A DNA stretch of 64,000 bases from Pontiella desulfatans (lineage in GTDB: Bacteria; Verrucomicrobiota; Kiritimatiellia; Kiritimatiellales; Pontiellaceae), in the NCBI RefSeq assembly GCF_900890425.1, contig NZ_CAAHFG010000005.1, positions 1 to 64,000 on the forward strand, written 5' to 3'. Positions 33,177-42,114 of the stretch are shown here, one piece after another. The notes under the pieces are model-generated. The model was not told the DNA's origin. It saw only the letters and a program-made list of their open reading frames with translations, and did no database searches. The first letter of the stretch is position 1; every line of letters begins with the position of its first letter. A program made the translations under genes and the position numbers.

Positions 33177-33316
33177 GCCGCGAAACAAACAGGATTCCCC
33201 GCGAGAGGTCAAGTTCGTTGGATACTGAAATGGTACTATTTGAGGTGGGAATTAACCGAAAAACCCGGTTGCTTTCCGAAAACGAAGTGTGTAGCTTTCC
33301 CGACTCGTTCCATTTA

Positions 33317-33408
<92 letters not shown>

Positions 33409-33431
33409 AAGTTGGGAACGAAACAAATCAA

Positions 33432-33506
33432 GCGAGCGTAGCTCAGTGGTAGAGCTTCACCTTGCCAAGGTGAATGTCGAGAGTTCGAATCTCTTCGCTC
33501 GCTCCA
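33432..33506 (+). tRNA. tRNA-Gly(GCC)
   Basis: 75 bases with CCA. GCGAGCG pairs with CGCTCGC; anticodon loop CTTGCCAAG gives GCC (Gly); T-loop GTTCGAATC. It lies 25 bases after tRNA-Ser, probably on one transcript. Confidence 0.96.
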
Positions 33507-33510
33507 TTCT

Positions 33511-33541
33511 AAACCCGTTCCGGTTCCGGAGCGGGTTTTTC
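33511..33541 (+). terminator. Terminator of the tRNA-Ser/tRNA-Gly unit
   Basis: AAACCCG pairs with CGGGTTT around a loop with nested CCGG pairs, followed by TTTTTCTTTT. Confidence 0.85.
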
Positions 33542-33600
33542 TTTTGGTTGTTTCGGGAAACCTTCTGCGGTAGCGTGGGTGTTCCATGTAGGAGCGAAGC

Positions 33601-34710
33601 ATGTCGAAAGTCAGCCTGAAGAACGTCTATAAGATCTATGCCGATGATGTGGCGGTGGTCAACGATTTCAATCTTGAGATCGAGGACGGCGAGTTTCTGG
33701 TGCTGGTGGGCCCGTCGGGTTGCGGCAAGTCCACGACCTTGCGCATGGTGGCCGGCCTGGAGGAAATCTCGAAGGGCGACGTGAGGATCGGGAACCGGCT
33801 GGTGAACGATGTGCCGCCGAAGGACCGCGACATTGCCATGGTCTTCCAGAACTATGCGCTCTATCCCCACATGAGCGTGCGCGACAACATGGCCTTCGGG
33901 CTCAAGCTGCGGAAGATCAAGAAGAACGAGATCAACCGGCGCGTCGAAGAGGCCGCCCGCATCCTGGGGCTGGAGGACTATCTCCACCGCAAGCCGAAGG
34001 CGCTCTCGGGGGGGCAGCGCCAGCGCGTGGCCATGGGCCGCGCGATTGTCCGCGAACCCGCCGTCTTCCTGTTCGATGAACCGCTTTCGAACCTCGATGC
34101 GAAGATGCGCGTCGAAATGCGCAAGGAAATCCTGCAACTGCATAAGCGCGTTGCAACGACCATGATCTATGTCACGCACGACCAGATCGAGGCCATGACA
34201 CTCGGCGACCGCATCTGCATCATGCGCGACGGGGTGATTGAGCAGGTCGGCCGGCCGACGGCGGTTTTCGACTCGCCGGCGTCGCTGTTTGTTGCCCGGT
34301 TCATCGGCACGCCGCCCATGAACATCCTGGCAGGTGTGCTGGTCGAGGAAGGCGGGCGGATCTGGTTCGATGGCCAGACGGTCAGGGCGCCGGTCGCCGA
34401 ACGGCAATATGGCCAGGTGCGCGGCCACCTTGGCAAGCAGGTGTGCCTGGGGCTGCGGCCCAAGGCGTTCTGGACCGCGGCCGATCGGCCAGATGCCGAA
34501 ACCTTTTTTACGGGCGACGTGGAGGTTTCCGAGCTGTTGGGGGAAGAAACCCTGGTGCATCTTACCAGCGGCGAACACCGGTTCACCGTGAGCCTCGATC
34601 CGCATCATACCTCGTCGCTGGGCGACGCCTTCACCGTGGTGCCCGACATGGAGCGGGCCCACATCTTCGATGCGGAGACGGAACAAAACCTCACCATGAC
34701 CCATAGTTAG
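33601..34710 (+). CDS. Carbohydrate ABC importer ATPase, UgpC/MsmK/MalK type
   Basis: 369 residues. Walker A GPSGCGKST, Q-loop MVFQNYALYPHM, signature LSGGQRQRV, Walker B VFLFDEPLSNLDAKMR, and switch histidine YVTHDQ. A C-terminal TOBE-type regulatory domain follows (PPMNILAGVL, VCLGLRPKAF). It energises import of sugars or glycerol phosphate, and in many bacteria one such ATPase serves several permeases. No permease or binding protein is adjacent, which fits a shared ATPase. Next to it, on the other strand, is a sulfatase; breakdown of sulfated sugars would supply its substrates, but that is only contextual. Confidence 0.9.
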   Translation: MSKVSLKNVYKIYADDVAVVNDFNLEIEDGEFLVLVGPSGCGKSTTLRMVAGLEEISKGDVRIGNRLVNDVPPKDRDIAMVFQNYALYPHMSVRDNMAFGLKLRKIKKNEINRRVEEAARILGLEDYLHRKPKALSGGQRQRVAMGRAIVREPAVFLFDEPLSNLDAKMRVEMRKEILQLHKRVATTMIYVTHDQIEAMTLGDRICIMRDGVIEQVGRPTAVFDSPASLFVARFIGTPPMNILAGVLVEEGGRIWFDGQTVRAPVAERQYGQVRGHLGKQVCLGLRPKAFWTAADRPDAETFFTGDVEVSELLGEETLVHLTSGEHRFTVSLDPHHTSSLGDAFTVVPDMERAHIFDAETEQNLTMTHS

Positions 34711-34715
34711 CCGGG

Positions 34716-36221
34716 CTACTTTTTCTTTTTACCCTTCGTGCGGGCCTGTGTTTCCTTTTCGGCCCAGGGGACGTGGCGGTCGAAGATGGTGCCGTAGGGT
34801 TGGTAGTTGTGGTAGGGCACGGCCTCGGCTTTCCAGTGGGCCAGCCGGGCATCGTAGGTCTTGCGCAGGGTTTCCAGCGCCTGTCGGTATTCGGGGTTTC
34901 CGGCCTGGTTGACCAGCTCGAGCGGATCCTTGCCGAGGTGGTAGAGTTCCTCGGTGACTTCGAAGCCCTCGGCGGCATAGCCCCAGTGGATGTATTTCAT
35001 CTCCTTGGTAACCACGGCCAACGCGTGGGTTGCCGGCTTGCCCCAGACATTGATGAGCGAGAGGGCATCGTGGATGTCGCCCTTGGGGTTGGCATATAGC
35101 TCGGTCAGGTCGCCGCCATCCATGTTGGCGGGAGCCGGCAAACCGGCGAGCTTGAGGATGGTGGGGGCGAAGTCGATGTTGCCGGTGAGGCCTTTAGAGC
35201 GCAGCTTCTTGCCGGAGTTGGGGTGGCGGGGATCGAACATGATCATGGGAACACGCGAGCTCTCTTCGTAGGGCAGCACCTTGGAGCCGTAGCCGTGGGA
35301 GCCGCAGAAAAAGCCGTTGTCGGAGGTGTAGATGATGACGGTGTTTCCGGCCACGCCGTGTTCCTCCAGCGCCTGGCGGATCATGCCGACGGCGACATCG
35401 ATGGCATGGATCTGCTGGTGGTAGGTGGCCATCACCTCGTCATACTGGTCGGAATAGTTCCAGGAATGGAAGCGCTCGTACTGCCGGTCATGCTGGCTTT
35501 GCCGGGAAAAATGTTCCCCGTTTTCGCGGCCGTAGTTGGCGGGCTTCGTGAAGGTTTTTCCGGCATAGACGTCGTCGAACCGCGGATCGGGGGAGGCGGG
35601 TTTGTGCGGTGCCTTGAAGCTGATCGAGAGGCTGAAGGGCTTGCCGGCCTTGGCGGCATCGCGGATGAAGTCGCGCCCGAACGCGCCGTAGGAGAGGGTG
35701 GAGTGGGGATATTCCCCGGCGTAGGCCGCCATCGATTTGTTCTTCGCGGTTTCATAGTTGGTCTGGCCGGGGCCGCCGCCCCATCGGTCAAAATCGGGTG
35801 CCGGCAGGGGCAGGCGCTTCCCCTCGGGGCCATCCTTGAGATCGAAGCCGAATTTGCCGGCGAAGGCGGTCATGTAGCCGGCCTCGCGCAGTAGCATGGG
35901 GTAGGATTTTTGCCACGTTTCCTTCAGCATGTCGCCGTGCGAGAAGTTGCAGCCGGTCTTGTATTCATACATGCCGGTCATCACGGTGGCGCGCGAGGCC
36001 ATGCAGATGGCGGTGGTGTCGTAGTGGTTGTCGAAGGCGATCCCGTCGGAGGCCAGCTGGTCGATGTTCGGCGTCTGCACATCGGGATTGCCGTAGCAAC
36101 CGAGGGTGTAGGTGCTCTGGTCGTCCGCCATGAGGAAAATGATGTTGGGCCGTTTTTCGGCCTGCGAAACAAGAACGGCGGCAAGTGCCAGCCCGATGGC
36201 GATGGTTGGTGCGGTTTTCAC
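34716..36221 (-). CDS. Exported sulfatase (S1 family), formylglycine type
   Basis: 501 residues, hydrolysing sulfate esters outside the cytoplasm. A signal peptide ([16 protein letters not shown]) precedes the metal-binding [12 protein letters not shown]. The maturation motif is Cys73-Met-Ala-Ser-Arg77, followed by TVMTG, so Cys73 should be converted to formylglycine. GKFGFD, the later [18 protein letters not shown] and a Lys-rich C-terminus (KGKKKK) follow. The start is a GTG with GGGGGA upstream; 147 bases separate it from the divergent sulfatase. Substrate is probably a sulfated polysaccharide, not predictable here. Confidence 0.93.
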   Translation of the reverse strand: MKTAPTIAIGLALAAVLVSQAEKRPNIIFLMADDQSTYTLGCYGNPDVQTPNIDQLASDGIAFDNHYDTTAICMASRATVMTGMYEYKTGCNFSHGDMLKETWQKSYPMLLREAGYMTAFAGKFGFDLKDGPEGKRLPLPAPDFDRWGGGPGQTNYETAKNKSMAAYAGEYPHSTLSYGAFGRDFIRDAAKAGKPFSLSISFKAPHKPASPDPRFDDVYAGKTFTKPANYGRENGEHFSRQSQHDRQYERFHSWNYSDQYDEVMATYHQQIHAIDVAVGMIRQALEEHGVAGNTVIIYTSDNGFFCGSHGYGSKVLPYEESSRVPMIMFDPRHPNSGKKLRSKGLTGNIDFAPTILKLAGLPAPANMDGGDLTELYANPKGDIHDALSLINVWGKPATHALAVVTKEMKYIHWGYAAEGFEVTEELYHLGKDPLELVNQAGNPEYRQALETLRKTYDARLAHWKAEAVPYHNYQPYGTIFDRHVPWAEKETQARTKGKKKK

Positions 36222-36368
36222 TTACGTCCCCCTGGTTAAAGGATTGTTATAATTAAACGACGTCCCTGCGGGAAAAACAGGGACAGCCGGCATTGCCCGG
36301 TGTCCAGCATGGCTGGGTTGGCGCGTCTACCCAATGGATACCGCACCGTAAATTGAACAGGGGAAAAG

Positions 36369-37802
36369 ATGCTCAGACGATGTTTTTTGGCGGCCGCTGC
36401 GGCGGTATCGGTTTTGGGGGCGCGGGCCGAGGCCGACCGGCAACCCAACATTATTCTCATGATGGCCGACGACCTTGGCTATGGCGACACCGGCTTCAAC
36501 GGCAACACCATCATCAAAACGCCGAACCTCGACCAGATGGCGAGGGACGGCGTTAAGCTAACCCATTTCTACGCCGGCAACTCGGTCTGCTCGCCGACGC
36601 GCGGCACGTGCCTGACCGGGCGGCACCATCACCGTTTCGGCATCTGGACGGCCAATGCCGGGCATTTGCCGAAACAGGAAATCACCCTGGCCAGCATGCT
36701 CAAAAGCAAGGGCTACACCACCGGCCACTTCGGCAAGTGGCACCTCGGCACCCTCGACAAAGTGGTTTCCTCCAAGGGGACGGGCCGCAAGCCGGTCGAA
36801 AACTTTGCGCCGCCGTGGCAGCGCGACTATGATCGCTCGTTCGTAACTGAATCGGCCGTCAATACCTGGAATCCGGGAAGCGGCAACCGCTCGAAGAACA
36901 ATCCGTTCTACGACGATGGCAAGGCGCTGGCCCCGGACGATCCCCGTCTGGCCGGCGGCGCGGCACGCGTGGTGGTCGACCAAGCCGTGCCGTTCATGGA
37001 AAAGGCCGTGGCCGAAGGCAAGCCGTTCCTTTCCGTCGTGTGGTTCCACGCGCCGCACGAGGATATCGAGGCGGGGCCGGACTATCTGGACATGTATGAA
37101 GGCCACGGCGAGGGGGCACACTACTACGGCTGCATCACCGAACTCGACGAGCAGGTCGGCCGCATTCGCCAGACGCTCGAAAAACTCGGCGTGGCCGAAA
37201 ACACCCTGCTCTTTTTCTGCTCCGACAACGGGCCCGAAGGCGCCGCCCCCAAGGGCCGGCGCCAAGGCGTGACCAACGGACTGCGCGGCCGCAAGCGGGC
37301 GCTCTACGACGGCGGGGTGCGTGTGCCGGCCTTGGCCGCCTGGCCGGGAAAAATCCAGCCGGGGTCCGTGGTGGGATCGCCGCTCTCCACGCTGGACTAT
37401 TTCCCGACGGTCAAGAATCTCGTCGGCTACCAAATGCCCGATGCGCGCCCGATCGACGGGCAGGACATCTTGGGGATCCTCACCGGCAAGACCCCCGAAC
37501 GTGAAACCGGTATTCCCTTTGTGCGCGGCAACGAAGCCTCGCTGGTCAAGGATGGCTTTAAGCTGAAGATGCCCGGGAGCGAGCTCTACGACCTCTCCAA
37601 GGATTGGGCCGAGGAAAACAATGTGGCCGCCGCCCACCCGGAGCGGATGGAGCGCATGCGGAAGGAGCTCGACGGCATGCTGGCCAGCTTCCGCAAGAGC
37701 CATGCCGGCGCCGACTACAACGATCCGTCGTACAAGCCGGGCGATCCCTGGAAGGGGCCCGGCGCCACCACGCCCAAGGCCGGAAAAAAGAAGAACAAGT
37801 AG
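36369..37802 (+). CDS. Exported sulfatase (S1 family), CSPTR type
   Basis: 477 residues. Signal peptide (FLAAAAAVSVLGARA), metal-binding RQPNIILMMADDLGYGDTGF, and the maturation motif Cys74-Ser-Pro-Thr-Arg78 continuing GTCLTGRHHH. GHFGKWHLG, the LLFFCSDNGPEG motif and a basic C-terminal tail (GKKKNK) are present. It runs divergently from the other sulfatase, and the two are different subfamilies (CMASR versus CSPTR), so they may act on different sites of the same polymer. No sulfatase-maturing enzyme is in the window. Confidence 0.93.
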   Translation: MLRRCFLAAAAAVSVLGARAEADRQPNIILMMADDLGYGDTGFNGNTIIKTPNLDQMARDGVKLTHFYAGNSVCSPTRGTCLTGRHHHRFGIWTANAGHLPKQEITLASMLKSKGYTTGHFGKWHLGTLDKVVSSKGTGRKPVENFAPPWQRDYDRSFVTESAVNTWNPGSGNRSKNNPFYDDGKALAPDDPRLAGGAARVVVDQAVPFMEKAVAEGKPFLSVVWFHAPHEDIEAGPDYLDMYEGHGEGAHYYGCITELDEQVGRIRQTLEKLGVAENTLLFFCSDNGPEGAAPKGRRQGVTNGLRGRKRALYDGGVRVPALAAWPGKIQPGSVVGSPLSTLDYFPTVKNLVGYQMPDARPIDGQDILGILTGKTPERETGIPFVRGNEASLVKDGFKLKMPGSELYDLSKDWAEENNVAAAHPERMERMRKELDGMLASFRKSHAGADYNDPSYKPGDPWKGPGATTPKAGKKKNK

Positions 37803-37898
37803 CCGATCCGCCTATTCCGCCTGCTCCAGCAACCTCAGGCCATCGCCTATGGCGAGTGCGCAAACCGCCATGCCGGAATGGATGCGCCCACCCATGGT

Positions 37899-38099
37899 TT
37901 ATTGGGGTTTGCGGAAGCCTTTTTGCCAGAACCAGATGGTTTCCTTCGACTTGATTTCGTCGTGGGGGTCGGAGCCGAACGATCTGTTGGAGGGCTGCGC
38001 ACCACGATGCTCCGTTTGTTTGATGACGGTGCGCTGGACGCAACCGCTGGAAAGGACGGTGGCGGCGGCAAGGCTGAAAAGAATGATGGATGCTTTCAT
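37899..38099 (-). CDS. Small putative lipoprotein
   Basis: 66 residues. A signal sequence with lipobox (ILFSLAAATVLSSGC) gives a processed chain beginning at Cys. The short mature region (VQRTVIKQTEHRGAQPSNRS) is polar and has no domain I recognise; the end (IWFWQKGF) is aromatic. It starts 27 bases after the stop of the DegP-like protease on the same strand, so they may be co-transcribed. The ATG follows a GGAGA-like site (TTAGGAGAACGTCC). Confidence 0.65.
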   Translation of the reverse strand: MKASIILFSLAAATVLSSGCVQRTVIKQTEHRGAQPSNRSFGSDPHDEIKSKETIWFWQKGFRKPQ

Positions 38100-38126
38100 G
38101 GACGTTCTCCTAATGTGAACGGTGGA

Positions 38127-39002
38127 TTATTCAACGGTTTTGCCTTTCCCCTCAAGCACATTGGAGAGGAATTCCTTCACCTGGGAGCTGGGAACCGTGA
38201 ACCCGATGCCCTGGCTGTCGGCAATCTGGGCCGTGTTGACGCCAACGCACGCCCCGGTGAGCGTGATGAGCGGGCCGCCCGATGAGCCGGGATTGATGGC
38301 GGTGTCGGTCTGCAGATAGCGGACATAGCGGCCGGCCGGATCCTTTTCCTCGAACAGGCTGCGGCCGGTATGGCTGATGATCCCCGCCGTGACCGTATGG
38401 CCGAAGCCGAGGGGGTTGCCCACGGCAATCACATGGTCGCCGCCCCGGATGGCGTTGGAGTCGCCGATCGGAATAAAGGCGAAGGGAATCTGGTTGGGCG
38501 ATTCGATCTTGAGCAGGGCGAGGTCGTAGACCGGGTCGGAGGCCACGAGCCGGGCGATATAGTCGGTGCCGTTGTAGGTCATTATGCGGATATCGGTGGC
38601 GTTGCGGATGACGTGTTCGTTGGAAAGCACGTAGCCGCTGGGATGGATGAAGAATCCCGAACCGAGGCCAATGCCCGGCAACGAGGCCCGAATGCCGGTG
38701 AACGAAAACTTGATCGGGATCAGCCGCACCTTGACCGGGGTTGCGGTGCGGACATAGATGCTGACCACGGCGGGATCGGCCACGGCGGCCACGTGCTGGA
38801 TGGTGCGCGAGCGCAGGGGGATGTCCGCCACGGTCTGTGGGCTGTCGACGTAGAGGTTGAGCGGTTTGGCGCCTTTCAATTGCTGCGCGGGGGAGAAGAG
38901 TTGTACGGGGGTGTCGGGCTTGTTCTTTTCCTCGTCCAGCGACACGCAGCCGGTCAGGGCCAGGCAACCAAACAGGGCCAGAAGGGGAAATCTTTTTTTC
39001 AT
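38127..39002 (-). CDS. DegP-like trypsin-fold serine protease, lipoprotein without PDZ
   Basis: 291 residues. A lipobox (LALTGC) anchors it to a membrane. The catalytic triad is His130 (SNEHVI), Asp160 (VYDLALLKIE) and Ser241 (NPGSSGGPL). The chain ends shortly after the protease domain (GIGFTVPSSQVKEFL), so the PDZ domain of DegP/HtrA is absent. The function is probably periplasmic proteolysis or quality control. It is followed by a small lipoprotein gene on the same strand. Confidence 0.88.
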   Translation of the reverse strand: MKKRFPLLALFGCLALTGCVSLDEEKNKPDTPVQLFSPAQQLKGAKPLNLYVDSPQTVADIPLRSRTIQHVAAVADPAVVSIYVRTATPVKVRLIPIKFSFTGIRASLPGIGLGSGFFIHPSGYVLSNEHVIRNATDIRIMTYNGTDYIARLVASDPVYDLALLKIESPNQIPFAFIPIGDSNAIRGGDHVIAVGNPLGFGHTVTAGIISHTGRSLFEEKDPAGRYVRYLQTDTAINPGSSGGPLITLTGACVGVNTAQIADSQGIGFTVPSSQVKEFLSNVLEGKGKTVE

Positions 39003-39099
39003 GGCAAACCTCTCTTGTTAAAGACGTTGATTTTCCAGACTGTGGAAAAAATGGAAAGCCAATTTTCAAACGGGTCTGATTCGTCTATCTTTCGGCCCA

Positions 39100-39420
39100 A
39101 TGGAAGATTCTAGGAACCAGCTGGATTTTAACTTTGTGTCGGACGACCTGCTCGAATTCCCGCGCGATTTGGGCGAGGAGGGCTGGTTTCAGTTCCATTC
39201 CGAGCAAAAGGTCGCCGTCCAGCGGGTGGAGGATAAGTTCGGCATCGTGCTCAACCGCCGCGTACGCCTGCGGTTGCGGGGGTGTGAAGAGGAGTTCGAG
39301 GGCAAGCTCGTGCTCGATTCCCTGCTCTTGCCGCCGCCCCACGCCGAAACCGTCCAGCTCCGCCTAGGCCGCCTCACCTTCGAAAACACCGATATCGACG
39401 ATTTCCACACGCTGGATTGA
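39100..39420 (+). CDS. Hypothetical 106-residue protein
   Basis: Not recognised. Predominantly beta-strand-like and acidic, no signal peptide or membrane segment. The middle repeats VRLRLRGCEEEFEGKL and VQLRLGRLTFENTDIDDFH. There is no obvious ribosome binding site. It is convergent with the RsmB-like gene and divergent from the protease gene. Composition is like genuine genes of this genome, which is the main reason to keep it. Confidence 0.55.
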   Translation: MEDSRNQLDFNFVSDDLLEFPRDLGEEGWFQFHSEQKVAVQRVEDKFGIVLNRRVRLRLRGCEEEFEGKLVLDSLLLPPPHAETVQLRLGRLTFENTDIDDFHTLD

Positions 39421-39491
39421 AGTGCAGTTCCCGACCTTTTCCCCGATCGCCTTCTGCTGAAATGCAGATGGAGCCTCCTGCCCCATTATAG

Positions 39492-40799
39492 TTATTCCAC
39501 ATCGCGCACGAAGCGGGCGATGAACATGCCGTCGCCGCCGGCTTCCCAGGGCCAGACCTGCATCTGGCCGTTGGTTTGCTTCCCGGTGATCGGGTTGGTG
39601 AAGGGGGCGAGCTTGAAGTTGCTGTGCTGGTCGAGGAAGTTCATGACGACCTCTTCGGTCTCGGGGCGCGTGATGGTGCAAACCGCATAAACCAGAAGAC
39701 CGCCGGGTTTCACGCACCACTTGACGTTGTTGAGGATCTTGAGCTGGCGGGAGGCGCACTGCATCACATCGCGTTTGGAGGCGCGCCAGCGGGCGTCGGG
39801 ATTGCGGCTCCAGGTGCCCCAGCCGGAGCAGGGGGCGTCGGCCAGCACGCCATCGAAGGTTTTGGTGAAGGGTTCGTCGTTCACGGCATTGAAGGTCTGG
39901 GTGCGGATATTTTTGATCCCGTAGCGGCGGGCGCGCTTCTTCAATTCCTTGAGGGGGGGGATGCGGACATCGGTGGCGAGCACCTTGCCGTCCTGCTCCA
40001 TCAGATCCATCAGGTGCAGGGCCTTGCCGCCGGCGCCGGCGCAGCAGTCCCACCAGTCGCCTCCCTTTTGGGGGGCGCAGGCGAGGCCGACGCATTGCGA
40101 GGCAATATCCTGAACCACGAATTGGTTGGTTTTTCCGGAAAGGGCATTGCCGAGGCTTTGGCCGCCTTCCAGCGAAATGGCGGTTGGAACCTGGTCGTGG
40201 ATGCGGCCTTCGATCTGCTGCTCCGCCAGTGCCGAGATCAGTGTTTCCGGTTCCGTTCGGCTACGGATCCATGTGGGCGGCCGCGCCTGGAACTCGTTGA
40301 TGCATGGCACGACCTTTTCGGGGTCGACCACGCTGGCGAAATCGGGGAGCACCAGATCCGTCAGTTCAAGAGGTTCAAAACCTTGCCTTTCCTTGAACCG
40401 CTCGTTGAGGATGCACCGGTTTTCCTCGATACCCTTGCCGCCCATGGCCTCAATGGTGAAGGGGAGTTGGCAGCGGCCGGCCAGGAATTCGAAGCTTTGC
40501 GGTAGCTCGGCCAGGTCGAGCGCAACGCCCACCAAAACCGCCTCCGGGGCGTCGAGCTGGAGTTTGGAAACCGTCCAGCCATACCACCGGAAATAGGAAA
40601 AGATGGCCTGGGAGAGAAAGCGCCGATCCCTCGAGCCGAGCTCGCGGTGCGTTCGCAGGTAGGCGTTTAGCACGGCATCGGCCGGCCTTCCTTCCTCAAC
40701 GACGAGCTTCGTAAAGTCGGGGAGAATCTCGCCGATCATTTCCGCATGGCGCCGGACAACCTTCTCGGGAAGGGGTTTTGGTTGGGTATTGTTATCCAT
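39492..40799 (-). CDS. RsmB/NOP2-family RNA cytosine-C5 methyltransferase
   Basis: 435 residues. The C-terminal methyltransferase has the SAM loop CAGAGGKALHLMDLM, DGVLADAPCSGWGTWSRNPD (motif IV with its cysteine) and LLVYAVCTITRPETE (motif VI with the catalytic cysteine). The N-terminal ~130 residues resemble the NusB-like domain of RsmB in helical pattern (SRDRRFLSQAIFSYFRW). It probably modifies 16S rRNA or a tRNA; the exact position is not predictable. Not obviously in an operon. Confidence 0.88.
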   Translation of the reverse strand: MDNNTQPKPLPEKVVRRHAEMIGEILPDFTKLVVEEGRPADAVLNAYLRTHRELGSRDRRFLSQAIFSYFRWYGWTVSKLQLDAPEAVLVGVALDLAELPQSFEFLAGRCQLPFTIEAMGGKGIEENRCILNERFKERQGFEPLELTDLVLPDFASVVDPEKVVPCINEFQARPPTWIRSRTEPETLISALAEQQIEGRIHDQVPTAISLEGGQSLGNALSGKTNQFVVQDIASQCVGLACAPQKGGDWWDCCAGAGGKALHLMDLMEQDGKVLATDVRIPPLKELKKRARRYGIKNIRTQTFNAVNDEPFTKTFDGVLADAPCSGWGTWSRNPDARWRASKRDVMQCASRQLKILNNVKWCVKPGGLLVYAVCTITRPETEEVVMNFLDQHSNFKLAPFTNPITGKQTNGQMQVWPWEAGGDGMFIARFVRDVE

Positions 40800-40878
40800 A
40801 AAGTCGCATTTCGATATTGTGCCCTTAATCCCAGGCAGGTATTTAAGTCGAACGCTTCAATACTGGAGGAGGATGCAA

Positions 40879-42039
40879 ATGTCAAAGGAACTTGGATATG
40901 TGTTGGTGACGCCGTACACCCTGCGCAAGTCGCGCACGGGAGGTGTACTGGGGCGGTTGCTCAGCACAACAGGGCTGGATTTGGTCGCCGCGCGCATGTT
41001 CGGCCCCAGCCACGACTTGGTGAAAAAGCACGCGGAGCTGATCCGAAACAGCGAGGATGTGTGGCCGGAAATCCGGGAGATCCTATCCGAATACATCGAA
41101 CGCGAATTCGCCCCCGACGAGGACGGCCAGGTGCATCGCGTACTCATGCTGCTCTTCGAAGGCGACAATGCCGTGCGCAAGCTGCGCGACTCGGTTGGCG
41201 GATTCGAAGACTCGATCGAAAGCGCCGACACGATCCGCGGAACCTATGGCGACTATATCAAGGCCAACGATGGTTCGGTCACCTATTTCGAGCCGGCCGT
41301 GCTGGTGGGCCCCACCGTCGAAGCCGTCAAGGATGTCCTCGGCCTTTGGGCGGAATATTCCGATGCCGACGGCGGCATTCTCGACAATGCCATCCGACTG
41401 GCCGACCAAGAGCATGTCCAGAAAACGCTGGTGATCATCAAGCCCGACAACTTCACCTTCCCGAGCTCGCGCCCGGGCAACATCATGGATATCTTTTCGC
41501 GCTCCGGCCTCCGCCTGATCGGCGCCAAGCTGTTGCGCATGAGCCTGGCCGAGGCCCTCGAGTTCTACGGCCCCGTCCAGCCCGTCCTGCGCGACAAGCT
41601 CGGTGGAATGGCCGTCGACCGCGCCTGCAAAGTGCTCCATGAGGAGTTCGGGTTCGAAATGCCCGACGAGGTGAAAGACGCGCTGGGCAACACGCTCGGC
41701 CCCGCCTTCGGCGACCACCAGTTCTTCAGCATCATGAATTTCATGACCGGCCAGTGGGCGCCCGATTGCGATGGCGACGCCACCCTCTGCGAAGGCAAGG
41801 TGCGCTGCATGACCCTCGTCTATGCCGGCGAAAACGCCGTCGAGAAGATTCGCAACATTCTCGGCCCCACCGACCCGAGCAAGGCCGCACCCGGTTCGGT
41901 GCGCAAGGAGTTCGGCACCGACATCATGGTCAACGCCGCCCACGCGTCCGACTCGCCCGAAAACGCCCTGCGCGAAATCGGAATCGTCAAAGTGGCCAAC
42001 GACACCATCAAGCGGTGGAACGACCTGTATTTTTCGTGA
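40879..42039 (+). CDS. Two-domain nucleoside diphosphate kinase
   Basis: 386 residues, more than twice a normal NDK (~140). Both halves have the NDK pattern. In the second the active site is intact: QKTLVIIKPDNF, EGKVRCMTLVYAGENAVEKI and Asn351-Ala-Ala-His355-Ala-Ser-Asp (His355 is the phosphorylated residue). In the first, YVLVTPYTLRKSRTGG, FEGDNAVRKLRDSVGG and ADTIRGTYGDYI are present, but the NxxHGSD segment is replaced (FEPAVLVGPT), so it should be inactive. The start ATG 40,879 follows GGAGGAGG. It balances nucleoside triphosphates; the dead copy may be regulatory or structural. Confidence 0.85.
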   Translation: MSKELGYVLVTPYTLRKSRTGGVLGRLLSTTGLDLVAARMFGPSHDLVKKHAELIRNSEDVWPEIREILSEYIEREFAPDEDGQVHRVLMLLFEGDNAVRKLRDSVGGFEDSIESADTIRGTYGDYIKANDGSVTYFEPAVLVGPTVEAVKDVLGLWAEYSDADGGILDNAIRLADQEHVQKTLVIIKPDNFTFPSSRPGNIMDIFSRSGLRLIGAKLLRMSLAEALEFYGPVQPVLRDKLGGMAVDRACKVLHEEFGFEMPDEVKDALGNTLGPAFGDHQFFSIMNFMTGQWAPDCDGDATLCEGKVRCMTLVYAGENAVEKIRNILGPTDPSKAAPGSVRKEFGTDIMVNAAHASDSPENALREIGIVKVANDTIKRWNDLYFS

Positions 42040-42114
42040 TGCGTGAGCCGTGAAGCGAGATGGACTTCACGTTTCAATCGTCACTTGTCACTCAACAAGA
42101 CGGAGATATAAACC

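Noticed and set aside
36236-36368. A small gene between the two divergent sulfatases
   Set aside because: The frames there overlap both promoters and the sulfatase signal peptide; nothing supports translation.
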